A DNA stretch of 64,000 bases from Anabas testudineus (lineage: Eukaryota > Chordata > Actinopteri > Anabantiformes > Anabantidae), in contig NC_046610.1 of assembly GCF_900324465.2 (NCBI RefSeq), positions 22,933,545-22,997,544 of the forward strand, given 5' to 3'. Below the pieces are notes generated by a model, which did not search any database, had not been told where the DNA came from, and was given only the letters and a program-made list of their open reading frames with translations. Within the stretch, counting starts at the first letter, position 1. The number at the start of each line of letters is the position of its first letter. Positions 1-12,020 of this stretch are shown here, piece by piece. Both the position numbers and the translations under genes were made by a program.

Positions 1-2404
1 TGCTCTAGTGCAGAGTGTATGGATTGGACAGGTTGGAGAGGAAATAGTGACTCATGCTTATCTAGGCTACCATAGTCATCATTTCTGGGCTAGCAATGAT
101 TGAATTGCTCTAATGCAGCTTACCAAAACTTGTCCCATTATTTTTGTGCTATTTGAAAAACTCTCAGAACCCCTTTTCTATAAAAGTCTAACCATCACTG
201 ACGTCACACCGTTCCCGTTACATTATAATTAATGTAGTTTGGTATTTTTGCATATTAGATCAGCCTTAGGGGAAAGTGTAAGCTCTGCATAATTGATCCA
301 GCGTTATAAAAAGAAGAGTGTGAATGCTAAAATGTGGTCCAATCCATTTGGGTTCTGACGTTCACAGACCACACCGAGCATCAATAATCTCTTTGGTGAG
401 AAAGATAAATAATGAATGAAATCATTCAAACGAGAAAGCTTCGAAACATAATGCGCTGTTTTAGAGTGCTGTGGCAGAGGGGATGGAGTGCTTTCTTCTT
501 TCACGGATCAACAAACGTTTGGACCAAATTGTTTTCCATCATTGCAAATCAAATCTGTGTTCCTGCAGCACACATTACGCTGAGTGATTACACTGTGAGT
601 GGACTATGGAGAGAAAACGCAAATTACCTCAAGACGTGCTACAAACAATAACACATTCAGTGCAACAATTGATCCTTCAAGTTATTTGAAGTGTGTGAAG
701 TCAAAAAAACACTTTTCATTTTGTCTTAGAGAAGACAATAACAGACGTGCAGTCAAACACATTTCATGCTTCGCAGAAAGTCTACACTCTGCAATATTTT
801 CTAAACAATGCAACAAAAATCCTTATTCCAATTAGAGTTGCAATCTATAAGACAGTTGAACCCTAGCTGCACTTTTGGGCATGAATGGATCACTAAACCT
901 CTACCTCGAGTACAGAGTTTGATGCTATACAAGGCTGTTTGCACATGTGCTAAAGGAAAAAATGCTTCTGTGTGCAAAATCTCAGTTTAACATGTGAAAG
1001 TATGAGTAGGATTTTGTGACACATCTAAACGCCAATCAGAGTCCTGCATAAACATAAACATAGTGCAAACTAGCATGGAGTCAGTAATCAAACAGTCGTA
1101 CTAGAAATGTTGTCACCTACAGAGCCCAAACTAGAACATATGCTAAATCTCAGATCCTTCAGTGTCATCATTATGTGGTCACCTTGGCCAATGTCCTCCA
1201 CCATTTTCATTTCTATGTCCGGCTGAGGGTGAATTTTGAGAGTACCCTCTGCTGGACCTCCTGTACACTGCACTTTTTTAATTCAAACAGCTCCTAACTG
1301 TACCACATTCAAGTGAAATCAAACATTTTGCTGAAAAAGTGGCAGCTTTGGTTCACATAAACTGAGAATGGACATTTTAGCAAAGCAGGTGTTTCAGTAG
1401 CAGCTAATAGAGCTGGTATAGTGAACTCAATTCCTTTCCCAACTGCACAATACCGCTTTATTTATTCCTCTTCATTTATTTGACTCTTGGGGCCAAAGAA
1501 ACAAGCTGACATATTATTACATATTGAAGTTGACCTAACAAAATTAGCTTTATTTTAGTGTTGTTTGTGTTTGTGTCTATATACAAATCTAAACCCAGTG
1601 ACCTTTTAACCATGTTTTGGTCTCCACCAGCATTGGATGGAGGTTTGATTAGTGTTGAACAGGATGTGGCCGTGCAGTCCCCCAGGCCAAGCTAACAGCT
1701 GGATTATGCATAAATCTGCTTTAAACAAAATAGCCAAACACCAGCTATCTATCTTTTTGGTTCCTACCATTACTGCTAAATTTTTCCATCTGCCCTTTCT
1801 AGAAACAGCTGTGAATGCAAATAAGTTTGATTGAGCCAGTTAGAGTTATCTGCAACAGCAAAGTTTTGAACCATAAAATAAATCATGCAGTTGAATTTAC
1901 AGTTGTTAATAAGCCTGTGGATAAGTCTATGGGTTTTCACTGTGAGCACCTATTAATAATATACAGTAAAAGTATTGATTGTAGGAGCTTCTCAATGTCT
2001 TTATAAGCAGCAACTCGTGAATTCAAGGAAAACCTTTGAAAAATTCATATCATATACACCAAATCTGAACAATAAGACCCCAGTTGTTCAAGGAACAGGA
2101 CGTGAGATGCTTTATTTGGTTTAGGCTGGATGTGGCTACAGGAGCTGAGCACAGCCGATTTGCCACCACGCTCTTTGTTTTGGCTGTTTACTGTCTCAGG
2201 AGCCTCACCACATAAACACACACAAATCCACACTGGTACCCCTGCTCATTCGGGCTCTAATGGGCTGAGTGGGGGCTGATGTTGGCGGGATGTGGAAAAG
2301 AGATGTGTGAGGGGGAGAGAGGGAGGGGTGAAGGGAGGGGTGGGAGGCAGGCAATGGACAAATAGAGATGGTGAAAGAGCGAGAGAATAAAAATGGAGAG
2401 AGTA
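1..2404. other. Intergenic DNA, no gene recognised
   Basis: No reading frame here has splice signals or a recognisable family pattern. The stretch is AT-rich with ordinary short repeats. A purine/pyrimidine-biased tract of G-rich repeats lies at about 2275-2360, and a C/T-rich tract at about 2585-2700 belongs to the 3' untranslated region of the crystallin gene that follows. Confidence 0.6.
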
Positions 2405-2410
2405 TTTATT
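2405..2410 (-). terminator. Candidate poly(A) signal of the beta-B1 crystallin gene
   Basis: The plus strand reads TTTATT, which is AATAAA on the minus strand, about 295 bases past the stop codon. Another copy further downstream (near 2111) could also be used. Confidence 0.35.
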
Positions 2411-2704
2411 ATCAGATACAGTCTCAGCGGCCTGTGTAATTGTTTCCTCTTCCTCTACTTTGCTTAAATAACTTTTCATTGGTCACTAGATTACAGTGCT
2501 CCAACAACTATAAATAACCTACTGCTTCTCCAACATCCCGCACTCAGACCTTCAACAGATCTTGGGACACAGGGGACAGTATTACACCCTCTCCCTCCTT
2601 CTCTCCTTCTTCGCCCTCCCTCCTCCACCTCCCTCTCCATCTCTCCGCCCACCCTTGGCCTCCGTCTCCCCTTCAGTCCCTCTCTTCCTCGCCCTCACCA
2701 GGTT

Positions 2705-5222
2705 TCACTTGGAGGACATGGTGTAGCAGCCGTGTGGGTGCCACTGCATGTCGCGGATGCGCCTAATGGACTGCATCTGGGGGCAGCGGGCGCCGTACTC
2801 ATTGAAATGCCTGTAGTCCCCCTTCTCCAGCAGGTACTGACTGCCGCGGTATCCAGGGAACTGGTAACCCACCCATCTGGAGGCAGGGGGGGAGAAGAAG
2901 AGACAGGAATTTACAGTTTGAAATTGACAGTAGATTTCAAGGTTTTATAATAAATCACTTGAGAGAAAATTAAAAGAAAAAGGGCATCGTTGGACATTCA
3001 GAAGAGAGTAAATGGTCAGTTTTGTAAGAAAGAAAACACAAGGTTCAATGACAAATAACAGCTAAGTGTGAGAAAGACGTGGGAAAGACAGATGCAGACA
3101 AATCAGGGATCATAATAAGACATTGATCTGTTTATCAAGCTGTCACTGGCAAACCACAGGTCAGTCTGCCTTCCAGCTGTTTGTTTCAGGCAGCAGAGAG
3201 CGACTACAAATGAGGTAATCACACCAGTGTTGCACGACACACCTCTGACAGCATGGAGACAGAGAGAGAGACACTGAGCTGCTGACGTTCGTGACACCCT
3301 CCGTTAGCTGCTGATGAAAAAGACTCTATTCCTGAACTTGCTCGCAGTCACTTAAAGCCCTCAGATACTATGTGGTTATGCGGCTTTCCGCCAGTTTTGA
3401 GAATGACGTCACGGATGTAGAGACTGTCTGACACATGCAGCAGTGCACGGAGCTGGTCTCGTTTTTGACGCAGCTGTTGCAAAAGCAGAGCGTTTGTAGT
3501 CGGCACTGCTAAAAAATGCATGATGGAAATGCTGCAAACAGAGAAAAGCTTTGAGACAGCTGAGTGTCTGCTGGGTCGGCACACAGAGAACAGGAGCAGG
3601 TCTCCATGTTTAAAGGAAGACTACTAGGAAACATGCTGATTAGCTTACAGGAGTTAGTTGGGGAGGTTGTCACCTTCATTTAAAGCTACTTGGTCGAGCC
3701 CAGAACGACCACAACAATAGCATTCCTTGTGCTTCTAACTCACGTTCCACAGCTGACATTGATGCTGCCCACTCTGTCGGTGAAGCCATAAGAAAACAGG
3801 CTGGGGACATCGTCGTCCATGATCTCCATCTTACGCCCCTTGAACTCTCCCACCTCATACAGGCAGATCTTGTGCTTCTCAGGATCCTGGATGGTGGCGA
3901 AGAACAAAAAAAGTTGGGGGGGAAAAGCATTTGGAATGAGGAGATATAAGTGGAGCAAACTGCTGTAAACGCCATAGAGTGTCATAGAGTGTTTACCATG
4001 CGGACGGGCCTGAAGGACAGGAGGTAGTCGTTCTTCTGGCAGTTGCTCCATGAGTCCCAGCGGGGGTACTCGCCCTTCTCCAGGATGAACATCTCACCGC
4101 AGAAGTTCATCTGTTCAAAACCCACAAAGCTGAGGAGAGGAGGGAGATGATGAGTTTTTGCCATTTCACCCATACTAGAGACTAGAAGTCAGAATGTCTC
4201 CCTCTTCAGTTTAATTAGAAATAATTTGTCACTGTTCTTCTTTGTCTTACTACTTTTTCCTTATCTCCTTACTTATTACGTGTCTCTTATCTGTCCTGTT
4301 AATCACTGCTGTGTGTCACTTTGTTGTGTCAGTAGTTTGCCTATTGGAGTTCACTACACTGCTGCACTCTCTGCAGATCACTCAGGATAAAAGCATCAGA
4401 TAAATGCCTAAAATGTGAAGTGTGAAATGTCACGTAATGGTGAGGTACAGCTGCGAAATTACCTCCTCTGTGCTCAGAGGAGTGTGGGTGCTGGGTGCAT
4501 TTCACTTGCGCGTGTGGGTGGGTGTGTACGTGTGGTTTGTGGATGTACAGGCTACTTACGGTCCGCTCTCGACACGCAGCGAGCGCACCTTATCCATTCC
4601 CATGTCGCACACGTTCACGCACTCACTGTTAATCTCCATGCAGCGGCCCTGGAAGTTCTCCTGGTCGTACACACACATCTGGAGAGTGGAGGGGAAAAGG
4701 GAATGATAGTGGGAGTGACAACTGAAATCAAAGAGGTGGTTACAAAGTTAATCCCCCTTTCCTGATTCCCCCTTTCCAACCTGAGAACTGTAAAAATAGG
4801 ATGGACAGATTGACAGAAGAGGAGCGGTCCAAAAAAAGCAAGCAAGAGGGTGAAGTGAAGTGGCTGTGTTGTTGTGACAGCTACCTCTGCAGTCACTTCA
4901 TGCACAGAAGCCTCATATGGCTTTTTTCTGTCAGTTTTAGTTGTCAACCGCCTCCTCACAGAGCTATAGGAACCAACAGGTTGTGATAATAGACATCAGC
5001 CCAGAAGGTTAACTGTTGGTGTGAGGCTGGCTGCTTCACACTATCTAAGTAAAATACTGGATCTGGTCTGGAGGTGTTTGAGCATCTCTATGTGTGACAT
5101 GCTGTGTGTTTGAAAGTGCACAATACCTTGTAGGACATCATGCCCATCTCAGACATCTTGCTCTGAGCCGCCTTCCCATCTGTCTGGGAAGCAGACTTGG
5201 ATTTCTCTCCTCCAGCAGACAT
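2705..5222 (-). CDS. crybb1: Beta-B1-type lens crystallin
   Basis: This is a structural lens protein of the beta/gamma-crystallin family. Five coding exons are visible: 5127-5222, 4560-4678, 3997-4129, 3744-3886 and 2705-2876. They total 663 bases (220 aa), and all junctions are GT/AG and in phase. Exon 1 carries a 32-residue Ser/Lys/Gln-rich arm ([17 protein letters not shown]...). Each later exon is one Greek-key motif, the classic beta-crystallin plan. Telling stretches are [37 protein letters not shown] and the C-terminal extension [20 protein letters not shown], which is typical of B1. The arm is shorter than in mammalian B1. Fish also have crybb1-like paralogues, so the exact paralogue is not certain. 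A non-coding leader exon lies near 6.1 kb. Confidence 0.9.
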
Positions 5223-6104
5223 GATGACTGAGTAGAAGAGAGAAGATGCGTCCAATCAGTTTTTACCTGTTTTTGAATGTCACTCTAAGGGACTGTTCAA
5301 AAGTTATTTGAGGGTGGAGATGAGGTTAAACATTTCATTTATTTAAAGAGTAAAGCCCTTTACAATGTTGCTTTGGAGCCTCCCCCCTTGACTGACATTA
5401 AACACTATCCTCAAATTAAAGAGTATTGTAACTGTATTTTACTTATTATACTACTGTAGGGTGTATACTATTACAATTCTAGTGCAATTGATTATTTTTT
5501 GTTTTGTTTTGTTTTGTTTTTTTTAAAAGAGCTGTCACGTTTTTTTTTTTTGTACATTCCCTCCCAAAAATAAAATTTAGATTACCCTCCCTATAAACAA
5601 AAAAATATTCGCCCACACACACAAATTTTTGTACATCACTAACATATCTGGATTCAACTCAAGCTTTACCAATACAAATTACCATCATGTCACTCACTTT
5701 AACTCATATTTATGGTAAACAAAATCTCAAAAACAAAATCCATTCTACATATAGACAGTCTTTAACTTTTTAAAACATTAACAAATACGTAAAATATCGA
5801 TATTTAGATATATAATATATATCTTTTTTTTCATCTAATCTACATTGAAGCACTCACTGTAGTTTAATAATTAGCGTAATTTACACTCAGAATAAACAGC
5901 CATGTTTATTCTGCACAGCGCATTAGATGAAAACTGTTAAATTAAAGAAATTCGAATTTCACTGTCAATGTCTGACTTTCTTCAACTTAACCTGCAGTTG
6001 ACTTTAAGCGTTCGTCTCGTTACCAGGTATTACATCAGGGTTATTCTTGCTGTCTATCTTCCTCATCTTTTTTTTTTCTGTATGATGTTTGTCCACTGTC
6101 TTAC

Positions 6105-6192
6105 CTGTGGCAGTGTGTGAGTATAGGAGTAGACTCAAGGCTGAGACTGGTGGTCAGTGTGAGAGTCTGCTGGGCCCCTCTGTGCTTTTATA
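6105..6192 (-). promoter_or_regulatory. Core promoter and non-coding leader exon of the beta-B1 crystallin
   Basis: Read on the minus strand, a TATAAAA box (6186-6192) is followed about 80 bases later by a strong splice donor, GTAAGACAG, whose exon edge is at 6105. A short leader exon from about 6160 to 6105 would splice to the acceptor just before the start codon (exon edge 5227). The start site is inferred from TATA spacing. Confidence 0.6.
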
Positions 6193-7719
6193 TGCTGGCA
6201 GCCAGAGAGAGGGGATTACAGGCACAAAAACAAACTCGCTGAGCTCACAGCCCCCACAGAATAGAAATACCGCCATCATCAAAGAGAGAGGGAGACACAG
6301 AGAAACACAGTGGGGTCGAACGAGTGGCAGATGATGGGATGAAGCATATGTATGTAGGAAGAAAATGAGACAAAATCAATCAATATACATTTGACCTTAG
6401 TGAACAAAACAACTTTATTATAAGATAATATTCATCACCCACTTGTAAATGATATAGAAAATGTACATAAAGTGAGTCTTTATGGACTGAGCTGCGATGT
6501 ACAAAGCACTTAGGCCTAACCCCAAAATGCAGTGTGATATTAATGATAGTCAGGCCGACCAGGTAAGAACCTGTCACAAAATTATTCACTCATATTCCCC
6601 TCACTGTTGTAATCAAGAGGTGCTGGGACAAACAATAACGGCAAAAGCAATAAGCTGTGAGAAGCAATAACCTTGTTGTTCCACCTCTGGGTGAGCAAAG
6701 AGGTTCCGAGTGTGCACGGACAATAACCTGAATCTTTCATTTCATCACAGTGGGAGAAGGCCATTAAATTACAGCCTTCCGCTATTCTACTTGCGTGGGC
6801 GTTGGCTGCAACTGGAAAGTTCACAAGACACTTATTCCAAAGTGCACAAGTGGGAACAAGCAAAGCTGGCCGGCTGCAGCCACACAGGTGACGTCACGCG
6901 ATGTATGACATCAAGGGTTCACACAAGCTGTTGAGGACACAGGAAGGAAACGAGGGCTGTTCAGCAGCTGGGACCCTGATGCTGTGAGCTAAAAGTCGTC
7001 GGCCCTTGATTTTCAGTAATCATACTCATTAATCCTGAAATTTGAATTTTCCTCAAATGCATCATGCTCAAGTGAGCATCAGTGAAAGTGCAAAAAGGAG
7101 GATGGAGTGAAGGGGTGAATCACCCACTTCCCACTCAGTGGCTGTTAGACTTCCTCAGTCGCTGCAGCCAGTCACACACACACACACAAAAGAAGACGTG
7201 AGCGGCAGCAGGAGGAAGTTAAGTGTGCACCGATGGAAGTGGCTCTTACGTGAGCATCTTGGGCTCTTCAGTTGACGTCCTCCAGTTAAGATCCACTGTC
7301 CAAAAGGACATTCAAGTTGGCATAGCCCATCCCAGAGGGCAGAAAAAACATGGAGTGAGGACACGAGTGCACCCTTTATTAGTACGCGTACACGACTTCT
7401 CTTCTCCTCTCTAATAAGGAATGGTTCTTTTTTTAATCTTTGTATGAACTAGTTACCATGAGAACACATAAGTAATGTATGACATTCGCATACAGTCGAG
7501 TACAAAGATAAGTCCTGGTAGACATGTATTCAGTTATAGTCTGCCCTATTTAAAACACTGAAACTGCAGGAATTTCAGTTCTATAAGACGCAAGTTTACT
7601 CCTTCGCTTTTGAAAACAGTTCCAGGCCGTTTGGGATAATAACTGTGAATTGAAAATGTTTTTGCTGTTTGCATATAGTTGATCCTATTAGGAAACTCTT
7701 AAAAATATAAATAAATACA
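6193..7719. other. Intergenic, between the two crystallin promoters
   Basis: No gene is seen. The segment probably contains lens regulatory DNA because it separates two divergently transcribed crystallin genes. I cannot place a specific binding site with confidence. Confidence 0.5.
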
Positions 7720-8546
7720 TTTCCATTGCTATGCAGATGATACCTAACTATATATATCTATGAAACCAGAAGACAATAATCAATTAGTCAAACTTCAAGC
7801 ATGCTTAAAAGACATAAAGACCTGAACGTCCTCTAATTTCCTTCTCCTAAGCAGAGCAGAACTCTCTGTTCTCAGGCTGCAGGTTTACTTGTGGTTCCTA
7901 GAGTTTCCAAATGTAGAATGGGAGGCAGAGCCTTTAGCTATCAAGCTCCTCTCCTGTGGAACCAGCTCCCAGTTCAGGTTCTGGAGGCAGACACCCTCTC
8001 TACATTTGAGACTAGACTAAAACTTTCCTATTTTTATAAAGCTTATAGTTAGAGATGGATCAGATTACTCTGAACCATCTCTTAGTTATGCTGCTATAGG
8101 TTAGTCTGCTGAGGGACCTCTACTGATACATTGAACTCTTCTTCTCTCCTCTCCTCTATCCATTCAAATGCCACCATTGCATGTCATTAACTTTGTGCTT
8201 CCTCCTCTCTGCTCTCCTCTGCAGATATATCTTCAGCCTTGGAGCTGTATATCTCCAGAATCCAGTTGACCTGCCCATTGTTCTTTGCTGCTTGTTGTTG
8301 TTTTTGTTGCCTGCTGTTCTTTTCTCTCTCCTCTTTGCACTCATCCCAGATGGTCGCCCACCCAGAGCCTGGTTCTTCTGGAGGTTTCTTCCTTCCTGGG
8401 AGTTGTTTCTTTCCACTGTGGGTTGTTGAGTTTCCTATATAATTCTGTAAACAGTTATATTTGTAAGGTCTTAAACACTGTAAAGTGCCTTGAGATGACT
8501 TCTGTTGTGATTTGTCGCTATACAAATAAAATTGAATTGAATTGAA
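7720..8546 (+). mobile_element. 3' end of an L2/Maui-type LINE, decayed
   Basis: At 7721-7741 the translation reads FHCYADD, the reverse-transcriptase catalytic box. It is followed by a TxLYI-type stretch whose glutamine codon is now a stop, and by a region resembling NQLVKLQACLKDIK. About 130 bases on, a 'SxLWNxLP...STFKSRLK'-like tail is recognisable in decayed form. The copy ends with a non-coding tail (GTAAAGTGCCTTGAGATGAC, then CTATACAAATAAAATTGAAT) and TTGAA repeats. The rest of the polymerase and all of the 5' part are missing, as in ordinary 5'-truncated LINE copies. A second copy of the same tail lies at 40140-40290 in the opposite direction. Confidence 0.8.
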
Positions 8547-9420
8547 ATAGATTTAGTTTTACTCCAGTAACTAGTAGGACTACAACTTAACAACTGAGAA
8601 GAGAAGCCTTGTGCTTGTGACACAATACAACAAAATGATTAAGTTGTTATTGTGGGCGATCAGAGTTTTTAGGACTGACAATAGGAGGTGTAATATAATA
8701 ATATCATGTATAGATAAAATGCCCATGTGCTATAGTGAAATCCCACTGACGTCTCAAACGAGACACGCCTTCACACTGAGTGCCACCATCAAACATTTGT
8801 ATGGAAAGGCTTCAGCAGATGCTAAAAATGAAGGTGTGATAGATGCTGAGACAAACGACACGCCACCATCCAGGCTGTGTCAGTAATAAAGCAGTATGTT
8901 GACAACTTGATGCTGGTGGTTTAGGCTTTGGTGTGCCATGATGAGGCTGCTGCCTTGGTGTGTGCACGTGTGATGGTGAAGATGTTACGAAGAACTCTGT
9001 CTCCTCTTTTGAGATGAAATGTTAAGGACCGGGTCACAGTGGCAACTGTCACCCCTCAGTCCAAAATGATGGATGAGGGGGGCTTCTATTAAAACCACAT
9101 CGCTGCAGAGTGACACAGGAACATCAATCCAAAGTGTTATTGCCCTTTTCTCTTCTTTATTTAATCAGAACATCTTTATCAATATGTCCTCGACCTTTTG
9201 GGAGCCATCACTGAAACAGCCTTCCCCTGGATGGCTCTCCAAATCCTCCTCATTCTCTGCCTATAGCCCCGGCCATTGTTGCTCTATACGATGGCTCTGC
9301 TGACCTATACGAATAGAGCAACAACAGCGGCGCATTCAGCAGCAGCAGCTCTGTGGCTGCGCTGACTGGGATCTGCTGAGTCGACAGATCAGAGCTGCAC
9401 AGAGAGAGCACCGGGATCAG

Positions 9421-9425
<5 letters not shown>

Positions 9426-9502
<77 letters not shown>
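9426..9502. repeat. (CA)n microsatellite, 77 bp
   Basis: This is an uninterrupted CA dinucleotide run about 540 bases upstream of the beta-A crystallin promoter. Confidence 0.97.
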
Positions 9503-9504
<2 letters not shown>

Positions 9505-10038
9505 TTGATGCTCAGGCTTGAGCGCGGAGGGGCGCACGAGCCCTTAACTCACCTGCGTCAATGAGGTGACAGTTAGGCAGAGGGAAACCGGAAACTCTTT
9601 CCTTCAAAATAAAGGGGCCACTTGAGAAATCTTCGTTAAAGAAGATGGACCATATAATGCCAAATGACAGATCACAAATTATTTCAGTTGTAAAATAGTT
9701 TAGTGAGGTGGCTTATCAGTCAGGTTTGGCCCAAGAATAACAAACAATCTATTCAGAATATATTTGTAAGTGAGTTTTTAGTTGCCTTTGACATATTAAG
9801 CTGGTCATTTAAAGGCCACGATTAAATGTGCTAATTTAAAGACACATGTAAAAAAAAAAAAAGATCATCTGGATACAAACCCAGTTTCCAATATCACGCG
9901 TATTCATTTAAATCTCCGTTGTAGCGCCGCACGGGCGTTTTAAGTTGTTCAACAAAGCTTAACTTTGAAGAGCCTAACCGGAAGTGCCGCGAATGTAGGC
10001 CCTCGAGCTTCACGCTCGCACACGCGCGTGGACGCGGG

Positions 10039-10119
10039 CATAAAAGCGACGCGCCAGGTGCGGACAAAAGTGTCCGGCACGAGGATTGGATGAGCGAGGA
10101 GCGCGAGGACACCGTCCAG
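10039..10119 (+). promoter_or_regulatory. Core promoter and leader exon of the beta-A crystallin
   Basis: A GC-rich stretch (about 9960-10060) contains the TATA-like CATAAAAG at about 10039. A leader exon follows and ends at 10119 with the donor GTAAGT. It would join the acceptor ending at 10264. The start site, about 10070, is inferred from spacing. Confidence 0.55.
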
Positions 10120-10270
10120 GTAAGTCACTTAAATGAATTAATAAACAACCCGAGTTTGTGGGTTTGCCATGAATTTTATTTTATGCTCTTCCTGTTACTT
10201 TTGGCTGTGCCTACTTATTTTACGACACATTCAGCTTGTTTCTTGTTTTTCCTCCGTATTCCAGAAATGA
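10090..10270 (+). other. Spliced upstream reading frame, 11 codons, overlapping the crystallin start codon
   Basis: An ATG in the leader exon (10090) opens MSEEREDTVQ. After splicing to 10265 the frame continues AAA TGA. The TGA (10268-10270) overlaps the crystallin ATG (10267-10269) in the arrangement ATGA. This is what the sequence shows; whether it is translated is unknown. Confidence 0.45.
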
Positions 10271-10347
10271 ATAGAGTCACTAAAACTCACATGACCTCAC
10301 CCATGTACTTCCCCAGCATGGACACAGCCCCTTTCTTTAAGGTGACT

Positions 10348-10383
<36 letters not shown>

Positions 10384-10628
10384 TCCACAGACATATCAAC
10401 ATGTCCAGTAGGACACACACCCTCACGCCTCCCTCTCTCCCCGTCTCCCCCTGTGTGCAGGTCACTGTGTTTGAGCAGGAGCATTTCCAGGGCAAGTGTC
10501 TGGAGTTCACCTGTGAGTGCTGCAACATCCACGACTGCGGCCTGGACAACATCCGCTCCATCCGAGTGGAGAGTGGAGCGTGAGTCACACAGCCTGTACG
10601 CCTGCATGTCTCTGTGGACAGCTGACTG

Positions 10629-10661
<33 letters not shown>

Positions 10662-11981
10662 CTGTACGATGGAGGTAGAGAGAGAGGAAATAGTGTCCGG
10701 ACTCCCACTACAACACAAGTGACCTTTGAGGTCAGTCCATCCTACACGCAGGGTGCCCCCTTTATCAGATGTAATAATGAGAACATTTTTAACAGTCATG
10801 ACGAGTTAACAGTGTCTTTTTACAACTTTGAAAACCATTTAAACTGCAGGATGTTCTCTGTGCGGAGGCTTTCACACCTGCTATATGCACTTTACTTGTT
10901 GTCAACAGTCAGTATTGATCAGCAGTGCGTACTAAGGTCATGTTAATGTTTATATCCCTTTGAGAAAATGCTGTGGACCACCTTGCCTCATACATTGGGT
11001 GCACAAGGCAGTGTCAAGATGCTTCTGATGAAAAGCACACAGAATCTTATAAAACTGCTCAACTAGCTTGTAACCAATAATATTAACGCTATAGACGGTC
11101 AGTACTATCTCTTGCTATGCTATTTATTCCCATTTAAAGGCAAATATTACCTCTATGTAACAATTATACTTTATAATTGATCAGTAATTATTCAATATTA
11201 TAATATTCCCAAGGGCCATCCTGCAAGATCCATACTTTTTCTTTACTTTGAATACAGCACAACAATGGCAGATTTTTAATAGTATGTTTCTGCTGCCTTC
11301 TCTTAACTGAATTATCAAAATACTCTTGTTTAATTCCTAAAAACTCTCCGATGTGCTTCATCAGGTCTGTGTTTAAGCAGATTTGAGTTGCAGTCACCCC
11401 CACAGTCATTTCATTTGCTTTCACACTAAATTACATCACAAAATCGAGAGCCCCGTCCACTTTAGACCAATCAGAAAAACACAAATGAAGACAGGAAAAC
11501 AATCATCTCTCCAGTAGCATGTCCAGGTACAGATTGTTGTGTGTTAACATAAGACCACATTACTTGTTATTCAAAGTTGATTCAGAAAATGTGTCCTCTT
11601 TAATATGAGACAATATTTAAATTGTGTTAAATTATACAATGCAGGTTTTAAACTTCAAAAACAGAACATCTGAAAATATATGTATATTAGTAATATGTAA
11701 ATATATTTACCTGATTTTCAACATTGTTCTTTGGTTCTGTGATTGTGTTCACTGAATGTGAAACAGTAAAGTTTTAAGGACCATGAGCAAATTTGATAAA
11801 TACAAGATTCTTCTGCTTCCTCTTTTCTTTCTGTTAACTGGTTTAACTGTAGGTGAACTGAGTTAGCATCAAGGCCCACACACTGTGAGGTGGGTCAGTA
11901 GGTGACCATACTGAAGAGACCGTGTGCACACGATGAGGCTTTTGTGACAGGAAAGGGTCTGTGAGTTTTAAAGTTATAGGA

Positions 11982-12020
<39 letters not shown>

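Noticed and set aside
8156-8545. Overlapping open frames on both strands around 8.2-8.5 kb
   Set aside because: They fall in the non-coding tail of the LINE fragment.
9250-9537. 95-codon minus-strand frame rich in Val-Cys
   Set aside because: It is a translation of the CA microsatellite.
10347-10799. Minus-strand frames of 123-150 codons at the beta-A crystallin
   Set aside because: They read through CA/TG microsatellites and antisense to a crystallin exon.
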